A stretch of DNA of 46,362 bases from Polyangiaceae bacterium (GTDB lineage: Bacteria > Myxococcota_A > Polyangia > Polyangiales > Polyangiaceae): NCBI GenBank assembly GCA_029266615.1, contig JAQSWN010000042.1, positions 1 to 46,362 of the forward strand, written 5' to 3'. Position numbers and translations under genes: made by a program. The notes under the pieces were generated by a model. It was not told where the DNA came from and did not search any database. It worked only from the letters and a program-made list of their open reading frames with translations. This document shows, piece after piece, positions 17,085 through 23,911 of the stretch (position 1 is its first letter; every line of letters begins with the position of its first letter).

Positions 17085-18212
17085 ATGAATAAGCTCGAAG
17101 CTCAGCTCGACTCGCTCCCTGCCGACGTGAAGCAGCTCCTCGCAGACGCTGGCTTCAACGCCGCGCGTCTCGTCTCGCTCGCCAAGCCGCTGCAAACCGG
17201 CGTCCCCGCGGACAACCTCGTCAAAGGCACGATCACGCCGCCCACGTCGGAGGACGTGGTGCAGCTCCCGCCCGAAGGCAGTGCGGAGCACGCGCGGCTC
17301 ACGGAGCTGGGCAAAGCCGCGCTGGCTCGCGGCGAGTACGCGCTCGTCGTCCTCGCTGGGGGCATGGCCACGCGCATGGGCGGCGTCGTCAAAGCGCTCG
17401 TGGACGCCGTGCCCGGCAAGTCGTTCCTCGACCTCCGCCTGCGTGAGGTGGAAGTCATCCGCGAACGCTACGGCAAGCAGCCGCCGCTCTGGTTCATGAC
17501 GAGCGCGTCCACGGACGAAAAAATCAAAACCGCCCTCGGCGATCGCCGAAAGGACGACGAGGTCGCGACGTTCATTCAGGAGCTCTCGCTCCGATTGACG
17601 CCCCAGGGCGATATGTACGTGGGCGCAGACGGTCGTCCCAGCGAGCACGCGCCCGGTCACGGGGACTTGCCGGACGCCCTGAAGCGCAGCGGGCTCCTGG
17701 AGCGCTTCGTCGCGCGGGGCGGGAAAACGCTGATGATGACGAACGTCGACAACCTCGGCGGCACGCTCGACCCGACCGTGCTCGGCTTCCACCTCGCCCA
17801 TGGGCTGCCCGTCACCTCGGAAGTGGTGGACAAGCTCGGCTCGGATCGCGGCGGCATCCCGGTCCGGGTGGACGACAAGCCATGCGTGCTGGAAGAGTTC
17901 CGCATTCCGCCCAGCTTCGACCCTGCCACCGTGCGCGTCTTCAATACCAACGTCTTCCATTTCGACGCCAAGGCCCTGCTCGAGCTGGAGATGCCGTGGA
18001 CGTTCTTCACGGTCACGAAAAAGGTCGAAGGCGCGCCCGTCATCCAATTCGAACGCCTGATCAACGAGGTGACCTCCGTGCTCCCCACCAAGTATTTGCA
18101 CTTGCCGCGCACCGGCGAGCACTCTCGTTTCCTGCCCGTGAAAGACAACGAGGAGCTCGCCGCGCGCGTGCCGGAAATTCAAGCCATCGCAAAGTCGCAC
18201 GGCTGGCTCTGA
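17085..18212 (+). CDS. UDPGP-family nucleotidyltransferase (UTP-sugar-1-phosphate uridylyltransferase)
   Basis: 375 residues from ATG 17085. Cytoplasmic enzyme of the UDPGP family (eukaryote-type UDP-glucose / UDP-N-acetylhexosamine pyrophosphorylases), not the GalU family. The nucleotide-binding loop is VVLAGGMATRMGG, with the Lys in VVKALVDAVPGKS. The sugar-nucleotide site has PGHGDLPDALKRSG, and MMTNVDNLGGTLDP matches the NxDNLGAT motif of UDP-glucose pyrophosphorylases. FNTNVFHFDAKAL and the EVTSVLP region complete the fold. It makes a UDP-sugar for envelope or exopolysaccharide synthesis; which sugar cannot be read from sequence alone. Convergent with the Cys-rich lipoprotein gene, 24 bases apart. 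Confidence 0.85.
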   Translation: MNKLEAQLDSLPADVKQLLADAGFNAARLVSLAKPLQTGVPADNLVKGTITPPTSEDVVQLPPEGSAEHARLTELGKAALARGEYALVVLAGGMATRMGGVVKALVDAVPGKSFLDLRLREVEVIRERYGKQPPLWFMTSASTDEKIKTALGDRRKDDEVATFIQELSLRLTPQGDMYVGADGRPSEHAPGHGDLPDALKRSGLLERFVARGGKTLMMTNVDNLGGTLDPTVLGFHLAHGLPVTSEVVDKLGSDRGGIPVRVDDKPCVLEEFRIPPSFDPATVRVFNTNVFHFDAKALLELEMPWTFFTVTKKVEGAPVIQFERLINEVTSVLPTKYLHLPRTGEHSRFLPVKDNEELAARVPEIQAIAKSHGWL

Positions 18213-18236
18213 GAGCAGGGCTGACGAAACGCGGCT

Positions 18237-19208
18237 CTAGTTCCACCCGCAATAGCCGGCACCGTCACTGGTGATTCTTCTGCAGTAGTACGCCAGGTCC
18301 ACTCCGATGTACTGCCCGACGCAGTCAGCGTTTGTAGCGCAAGGAATCTGGCAGAAGGAGTCGCAATTTTTGCAGGGTTTGACGCACTGCAACCGACTAC
18401 CGCAAGAGGCGGAGCTGGAACAGGCCGCGTACCACTTGTGGTCGTCTGCGTGCGTCTCGGGCGAGTCGTCGATGGCGTAGACGTCACCCACTCGCTCTTG
18501 CGGGTCCAACCCAACTCTGGACAACCGCCCGTAGGCAAACAGACACGCGCGGACCGCCTCGCAATCAGACTCCGCAAGGCAGGCGCGCAAACCACGGACC
18601 AGCTCGGGCCGAAACCGATGCTCCGCGCCATCCGGGAACGGGAAGGAGCAGTCGAAGCCGCAGGACTTCTCACGTTCGCACGCCTCGCTTCCGATCGTGC
18701 CCGGCGCCGAGGGCATGCCGCAGGGTTGGCAGTCGTTGTCGACAGTGCATCGCAGCTCGTCGGCGACCTCGTGCCGCAAGGTACGCGCTGCGTTGTGACA
18801 AATCTCCTGAGGGCCAATCACACTGGCCTCCGGATTACAGGCCTGAGCCTCCGCTAGGCAGGCCTCATAGACGTCACGGTCGAGCGGCGGCAGCGGCAGC
18901 GTGGTCTTGTGTTTCTTGCACACCGGAGCCCTGGAGCATGCCGAGCAACTCGTCGCGCAGATGTTGCTGCAAGTACCCAGGCAGCTCGCGGTGTCTGAAG
19001 AGCTAAGGCAGAGACTGTGGCATGCGCTGCAGTCGGACGACACGTGGTCGCTGCAGGCCTCGCACGCCGTCTCTTCGCAGGTCGTGGTGTAGTAAGCGTC
19101 CGAGCCGCCCACCGCGCCGGCCCCATCCGCGCCGTCCCCACCTCCGCAAGCAGACGCCACCAAGAGCGCTGACAGCGCCAACCAAATCCAACGACAGCGG
19201 CTAGACAT
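18237..19208 (-). CDS. Cys-rich lipoprotein
   Basis: 323 residues from ATG 19208. Signal peptide with a lipobox (LLVASAC) followed by a Gly/Ala/Asp linker. The mature part has more than 30 cysteines in clusters such as CEETACEACSDH, CSNICATSCSAC, CTVDNDCQPCGMP, CVKPCKNCDSFC and CATNADCVGQ. These resemble the small disulfide knots found in many myxobacterial surface proteins. The disulfide density implies an oxidising location outside the cytoplasm. Homology to a named family is not recognised. It stands alone between a convergent sugar-nucleotide gene and a gene-free stretch. Confidence 0.75.
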   Translation of the reverse strand: MSSRCRWIWLALSALLVASACGGGDGADGAGAVGGSDAYYTTTCEETACEACSDHVSSDCSACHSLCLSSSDTASCLGTCSNICATSCSACSRAPVCKKHKTTLPLPPLDRDVYEACLAEAQACNPEASVIGPQEICHNAARTLRHEVADELRCTVDNDCQPCGMPSAPGTIGSEACEREKSCGFDCSFPFPDGAEHRFRPELVRGLRACLAESDCEAVRACLFAYGRLSRVGLDPQERVGDVYAIDDSPETHADDHKWYAACSSSASCGSRLQCVKPCKNCDSFCQIPCATNADCVGQYIGVDLAYYCRRITSDGAGYCGWN

Positions 19209-19551
19209 GCGACCCTATCGGCCGCCGTCTTTCCCAGTTGCGTCCTTAGTAGGACCCCGTGTGTGCTACTTCGGTCCCCTCACCGGCCATCGAGCCGGTC
19301 TTTGGAGCTGTTCGCGGCCATGGCCAACAGGTGCTGAGCGCACTCCGGGCCCGAGACCGGATGCCCCGCACCCTGCCTTCGCGTCCGGCCGTCGACGCGC
19401 TCGTTGCGAAACCCGTGCCGTCCGAGTTCGAAGGACAAGCATCTCGGTGCTCCGTGAGCTACCATGTGGGCGCCTCGCAGCCCGCTTCGCGCTCGGCCAT
19501 CGAGAACAGCGGTAGAAACCTGCGCAAGGCGTGAGCACAGAAAGGCCCGAG
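19209..19551. other. Intergenic stretch without a supported gene
   Basis: 343 bases between the divergent Cys-rich lipoprotein gene and the unknown gene at 19552. Short open frames exist on both strands, but none has a ribosome site, signal peptide or recognisable motif, and their residue make-up (Arg/Pro/Ala-rich) is typical of GC-rich non-coding frames. It must carry the promoters of both flanking genes. I see no clear hairpin or repeat. Confidence 0.4.
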
Positions 19552-20562
19552 ATGTCAGAAATAGCCGAGTCCGAATTTCCTGCGCTGTTCGCGCACGGCA
19601 CCCGTAAAGACTGGGGAGTGGGCGTGCTCTCGGGCGTGCGTGACGGCAAGCGCACCTACCTTTTCGAAGGCGGCGAAGAGCGCATCATGGGCGGCGGCGC
19701 GCTGGACATGATGCGCAAGATCACTCCGCTGAGCGCGGAACAGCAAAGCACGCTGGCCCGGCTCACGGCGCTCGTCGCCAAGCGCCAAGGCCTACCGGAT
19801 CCTTCCAAGGCGGCCGGCTTTCAGCTGCTGGAGCAGCTCGCGGGCCTGCGGCGCAACTTCCCGGCCGGCTTTCAAGATCCGGCGTGGCAAGCCGAAAGGC
19901 GCGCCGCCACCATCCGTGGTGCGGCCCAAGCCGAGGCCAAGGAGCAGCTGTCGCTCAAGGCGTTGGACGCACTGCTCAAGGCGTCGCAGCCAGACGCGCT
20001 GTGGGCAGTGGTGACCAAGGTGCTGCTCTCCACTGGTTGGGTGCCCGCGGATCAGCTCAAGCCGGTGCCGACGCTTGGCGTCGGCCTGCTGGCGGGCGCG
20101 GTGCGTGAGCTCCTTTACGGAAGCGCCACGCTGGAGCAGCGCGTGGATCGCTTCGGGGTCGCCTACGAAACTTCCTTTCACCGCCCGCCTCGTTGGGAGA
20201 CGGTCACGGCGCTCATGGCCATCGTCTTCCCGGACGACTACGTGCTGGTGGAGCTGGCTTCCTTTCGCAAGCAGCTCAAAGCGCTCGGCTCCAATGGCGC
20301 GCTGCCCCAGCGCCCCACCGGCGCCGGCTACTCGCGTTGCGTCAACGCCGCGCGCATCGTCGCGGGCAAGCTGACCGAGCAGGGCGAGGTGCCGCAGGAC
20401 CTGTTGGACGTGCACGACTTCATTCGTTACACGCTCAAAGCGGCTCCCATCGCTCGTCGGCCGAAGGCGGCAGCCAAAGCGCCGGCCGCGAAGAAGAAGC
20501 CGGCGAAGCGCGCCGAGGCTTCCGAGGACAGCTCCGAAGAGTCGATGAGCGACGCAGACTGA
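19552..20562 (+). CDS. Conserved-looking unknown protein with Lys/Ala-rich acidic tail
   Basis: 336 residues. ATG 19552 is preferred over the in-frame GTG at 19531 because AAAGG lies six bases before it. The N-terminus (about residues 5-45: FPALFAHGTRKDWGVGVLSG...RTYLFEGGEERIM) resembles a small Tudor/CarD-like or DUF3553-type barrel that often reads as 'drop-in-activity' domains. A helical middle of about 220 residues follows (LDALLKASQPDALWAV, ALMAIVFPDDYVLVELASF). The C-terminus switches from a Lys/Ala/Pro histone-like stretch (KAAAKAPAAKKKPAK) to an acidic end. The KRAEASED sequence in this tail also occurs at the end of MotB in this window. Cytoplasmic; function unknown, nucleic-acid contact possible. 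Confidence 0.7.
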   Translation: MSEIAESEFPALFAHGTRKDWGVGVLSGVRDGKRTYLFEGGEERIMGGGALDMMRKITPLSAEQQSTLARLTALVAKRQGLPDPSKAAGFQLLEQLAGLRRNFPAGFQDPAWQAERRAATIRGAAQAEAKEQLSLKALDALLKASQPDALWAVVTKVLLSTGWVPADQLKPVPTLGVGLLAGAVRELLYGSATLEQRVDRFGVAYETSFHRPPRWETVTALMAIVFPDDYVLVELASFRKQLKALGSNGALPQRPTGAGYSRCVNAARIVAGKLTEQGEVPQDLLDVHDFIRYTLKAAPIARRPKAAAKAPAAKKKPAKRAEASEDSSEESMSDAD

Positions 20563-20568
20563 ACGACG

Positions 20569-20602
20569 GACGGCGAGCGGCGCAACAGCGCGGCTCGCCG
20601 TC
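20569..20602. terminator. Bidirectional terminator between convergent genes
   Basis: A perfect 10-base stem (GACGGCGAGC with GCTCGCCGTC) encloses a smaller GCGC/GCGC stem with an AACA loop. It fills the 43-base gap between the converging genes at 19552-20562 and 20606-22573. On the plus strand TCTTCATT follows. Position and symmetry support termination for both directions. Confidence 0.65.
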
Positions 20603-20605
20603 TCT

Positions 20606-22573
20606 TCATTGGTTGGCTTCCTGCTCGGCCCAGAACGCGGCGGCGTCGGTCTGGGTCCATGGCGGAAGCGACAGCTCGCTGAGCGCGCGCAGAAGTTGAG
20701 CCGCGCTAGCGAAGCGGTCATCGGGGTTCTTGGCGAGGCAGCGCATGACGATGCGCTCGAGCTCGGGCGTCGTGTCGCCGCGGCCACGTCCACGCAAGGA
20801 CGACGGCATCTGCGTGAGATGCAAAGTGGCGACGCCAGCGTCGGTCTTGGCCGTGAACGGCTCGTGGCCGCTGAGCAGGTAGTACGCAACGCAGCCGAGC
20901 GCGTAAAGGTCCGCGCGCGGCCCGGACTGAGAGCTCGCGAAGGACTCCGGCGCCATGTAGCGAGGAGTTCCGAGCAAGGTGCCTTGCTTGGAGAGGCCGC
21001 TCGGGGCGCCCCGAGTGACGCGAACCAAGCCGAAGTCCAACACCTTGACGAAGTCGAAGATGCCGCCGCTCACGCCGAGCATCAAGTTGCTCGGCTTGAC
21101 GTCGCGGTGCACGAGGCCGAGGCCGTGCGCTTCGGACAGCGCGCCGCACGCTTGCAGGAGCAAGTGACGAACGCGCGCAGCCGGCTGGGCGCCGTGGCGC
21201 TGCACGAGCTGGTCCCAAGTGACGCCATGGACGTACTCCATGGCGTAGTAAAAGTCTCCCGTCGGCGTGCGGCCATAATCGAAGACGACCACGGTGTTGG
21301 GGTGGCGGAGCTCGCTCGTGGTCTTGGCTTCCAGATCGAAGCGCCGCAGCTGCTCGGGAGAGGCGACTTCCTGAGCGACGACTTTGATGGCCGTGCGCCG
21401 GCGCAAGAGCCGGTGCTGGGCCTCGAACACCCGACCCATGCCACCGCCCCCGATCTCGCGCAGCAGCGTGTAAGGGCCCAGCGCTTGCAGCGCTTGAAAG
21501 CGCTGCCGCGATTTTCGCAGCGAGCCACCGAGGCCGATGAGCCCGGCCACGAGCAACGTGCCCACGCTCCCCAGCGCAAGACTCGGCGCGGAAAGCGACG
21601 CGAACGTCGGCACCGCACGCGACGTGACGAGCGCCCAGTTGCGCCCCGCAAAGCGAATCTCGTGCTCGTACGAGAAGCTCTCGTCCGTACGGGCCGCAAG
21701 CGTACCGAACAAGAGCGAGTCGCCGCGGGGCAGCTGGGGGTCGCGATCCACCAGCCCAACCGTGATTTTCTCGAGCCGAGTACCGGACAGCGCGCTCGTC
21801 ATGAGCGGCTCGAGACGGTAGAGCGCGACCGCGAAGCCGGTGAGGTTTCGACTCCGCTCGGCTTCGGTCGGCGGCGCCGCGCTCCCCGCGAAGAGCGGAT
21901 GGTAGACGGCCACGGAGTAGACGCCTTCCGAGTCTTCCACGAGGCGGAACTTGCCGGTGACGAGCGGCGCCCCCGCGCGCGTCGCGGCCGCGATCTGCTC
22001 GCGGCGCAGCGAGTCGAAGGTGAGGTCCAAACCATGGAGCTCCTTCTGATAGGGAACGAAACGGGTGAGCACGACGTGGCGCTCACGAGGCAACGCCGTC
22101 ACCATCCCGCGAGACGTGGCGAGCGAAGGCTCCTGAATCGAGAAGGGGCGGCCGATGCGGCTACTCACGCGGCGCTCGAAGTCCGCTCGTTCGTCACCGG
22201 ACACCACATCGAATAGCTCCAGCGCGGCGAGGCTGGGGTAGCGCGACAGCAGCTGCTGCCCGAACCGCTCGAAGCGCGGCTGATCCACTTCCGGTAAGGC
22301 GCAGCCCAGGGCGTGAATGCCGTAAAGCGCCTCCAGCGGAGCCTGGAAGCTTTGCGCCACGTGCCGCGCGGCGACCAGCGAGCGCTCCTCGAATTCTCGC
22401 TTCGCGCTCTCGCGGCCACGCGACGCGCTCAGCGCCGCCCAAGCGACCGTGCCCGCGGCGCCGAGCAGCACGCACAACCAAACCGCGCGGCTGCCAAGAC
22501 TCTCGCGCAGGAATGCCCGCGTGGCGCCGAAGCGCGACGGCACGCGCGCGACCGAGACGGCGATTTCCTCCAC
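20606..22573 (-). CDS. Membrane Ser/Thr protein kinase with CHASE-like sensor
   Basis: About 655 residues from GTG 22573; the frame stays open upstream, but that part overlaps the divergent gene. Order: short cytoplasmic start, TM1 (about 30-49), periplasmic CHASE-like domain (about 65-265, with RYPSLAALELFDVVSGDE and GRPFSIQEPS), TM2 (about 331-350), Ser/Thr kinase (about 367-626). Kinase motifs are complete: Gly loop IGGGGMGRVFEAQ, Lys in TAIKVV (397), HRDVKPSN (Asp 491), VLDFG (513) and MAPES. The kinase lies after the sensor, the reverse of most bacterial PknB-like proteins. It likely phosphorylates cytoplasmic proteins in response to a periplasmic signal. A histidine-kinase gene is transcribed divergently 78 bases away. 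Start moderate, function class certain. Confidence 0.88.
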   Translation of the reverse strand: MEEIAVSVARVPSRFGATRAFLRESLGSRAVWLCVLLGAAGTVAWAALSASRGRESAKREFEERSLVAARHVAQSFQAPLEALYGIHALGCALPEVDQPRFERFGQQLLSRYPSLAALELFDVVSGDERADFERRVSSRIGRPFSIQEPSLATSRGMVTALPRERHVVLTRFVPYQKELHGLDLTFDSLRREQIAAATRAGAPLVTGKFRLVEDSEGVYSVAVYHPLFAGSAAPPTEAERSRNLTGFAVALYRLEPLMTSALSGTRLEKITVGLVDRDPQLPRGDSLLFGTLAARTDESFSYEHEIRFAGRNWALVTSRAVPTFASLSAPSLALGSVGTLLVAGLIGLGGSLRKSRQRFQALQALGPYTLLREIGGGGMGRVFEAQHRLLRRRTAIKVVAQEVASPEQLRRFDLEAKTTSELRHPNTVVVFDYGRTPTGDFYYAMEYVHGVTWDQLVQRHGAQPAARVRHLLLQACGALSEAHGLGLVHRDVKPSNLMLGVSGGIFDFVKVLDFGLVRVTRGAPSGLSKQGTLLGTPRYMAPESFASSQSGPRADLYALGCVAYYLLSGHEPFTAKTDAGVATLHLTQMPSSLRGRGRGDTTPELERIVMRCLAKNPDDRFASAAQLLRALSELSLPPWTQTDAAAFWAEQEANQ

Positions 22574-22651
22574 CGATTGCAAAGCGGCTGATTTTACCCG
22601 AGCTCCGCGAACTCGGAAATCGGTTCTTGAAGCTGTAGTACAGTCGGCGGG

Positions 22652-23893
22652 GTGACAGAGGGACCGAACACCAGCTCGCTCTTCGAGGCTACTCGGCTCG
22701 GGCTTTCGCGCCTGGCCCTTCACGACGCAGACGGCCTGAGCCGCGCGTTGGAGCGCGCCTGCCAAACGAGCGCGGAGGCCCTCGCCGTGGAGCGCGTGGG
22801 CGTCTGGTTCATCGCCACGAGCGGAGACGAGCTCCGCTGCGCGGCGCTTTTCGAGCTTTCCAAGGAGCAGAGCTCTTCCGGCGCGGTGTTGCCGTTGGCT
22901 CAGCTACCCGGCTACCTGGAAGCGCTGGAAGGTCACCGAGTGATCCAAACCCCCGGCCCAGGAGACGCGAACGTCAGTGAGGAGCTGCGCCGGAGCTACC
23001 TCGAGCCACTGGATATTCGAGCGACGCTGGACGCGCCTGTGTTCCGGCTCGGCGAGGTGGTCGGGGTCGTGCGGCACGAGCACACGGGCGGAAGCCGGGA
23101 GTGGACGTCGCGGGACCGGCACTTCGTGGCCGCAGTCGCGGACCTCGTCGCCGTTCTCCTGGAGCAAGCGACGCGGCTGGACGTCGAGGCGGCGCTGCGC
23201 TCCCAGCGAGATCGGCTCGTCAAGGCCGAGAAGATGGAAGCCCTGAGCCGCATGAGCGCTGGCGTGGCGCACGACTTCAACAACGTGCTGACCGCGATCC
23301 TCCTGCGGCTGGACTCGCTGCGTGTGGACCGGTCCCACGACGCGGAGCTGATGCAGGCGCTCGGCGAAATCACGGAGGCGGGCGAGCGAGGCGCGAGGCT
23401 CGTGCAGCAGCTGCTCACCTTCGCGAAGGCGAAGAGCCCGGTGCCGAGGCCAGTGGATTTGTCGCGCACGCTCCGCGACCTGGAGCCGATGCTGCTCACG
23501 CTGATGCACGGCCACGCCAGCCTTCGCATCGAAAGGCCGACCGCGGCCGCGCTCGTCAACGCGGACCCTTCTCAGTTGGAGCAGGTGATCATGAATTTGG
23601 TCATCAACGCGCGCGACGCCAGCCGCAGCAAGCACACCGGGCTCGAGGTTCTGGTGCGGCTTTGGCTGGAGCCGGACACGGCTTGCCTCACGGTGGTGGA
23701 TCGGGGCGCCGGTATGGACGCCACGACGCGCGATCAAATTTTCGAGCCGTTCTTCAGCACCAAGCAGACCGGCTCGGGCCTCGGGCTGTCGACCGTCTAC
23801 AGCATCGTTCAGCAGGCGGGGGGGTCGGTCACGGTGGAAAGCACGGAGGGCAAAGGAGCGACGTTCTCGGTGCGCTTGCCTCGCATCCAGTGA
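22652..23893 (+). CDS. GAF-domain sensor histidine kinase
   Basis: 413 residues from GTG 22652 (GGCGGGG just upstream). Cytoplasmic: no membrane helix. A GAF-like domain covers about residues 20-170 (ALAVERVGVWFIATSGDELRC, then TLDAPVFRLGEVVGVVRHEH). A short coiled linker leads to the phosphoacceptor helix, MSAGVAHDFNNVLTAIL, whose HDFNN wording is typical of NtrB-like and hybrid kinases. The ATPase has N-box NLVINARDAS, G1 DRGAGMD, F-box FEPFFSTK and G2 GSGLGLSTV. There is no receiver domain, so the partner regulator lies elsewhere. The divergent CHASE Ser/Thr kinase may share its promoter region. It is followed after 18 bases by the SppA gene, possibly in one transcript. Confidence 0.9.
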   Translation: MTEGPNTSSLFEATRLGLSRLALHDADGLSRALERACQTSAEALAVERVGVWFIATSGDELRCAALFELSKEQSSSGAVLPLAQLPGYLEALEGHRVIQTPGPGDANVSEELRRSYLEPLDIRATLDAPVFRLGEVVGVVRHEHTGGSREWTSRDRHFVAAVADLVAVLLEQATRLDVEAALRSQRDRLVKAEKMEALSRMSAGVAHDFNNVLTAILLRLDSLRVDRSHDAELMQALGEITEAGERGARLVQQLLTFAKAKSPVPRPVDLSRTLRDLEPMLLTLMHGHASLRIERPTAAALVNADPSQLEQVIMNLVINARDASRSKHTGLEVLVRLWLEPDTACLTVVDRGAGMDATTRDQIFEPFFSTKQTGSGLGLSTVYSIVQQAGGSVTVESTEGKGATFSVRLPRIQ

Positions 23894-23911
23894 TAAGAAT
23901 GCGGGGCCGTT

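Noticed and set aside
17034..18200. Minus-strand open frame of 388 codons opposite the UDPGP gene
   Set aside because: Fully antisense to an enzyme with complete motifs; composition is His/Arg/Glu-rich and shows no family pattern.
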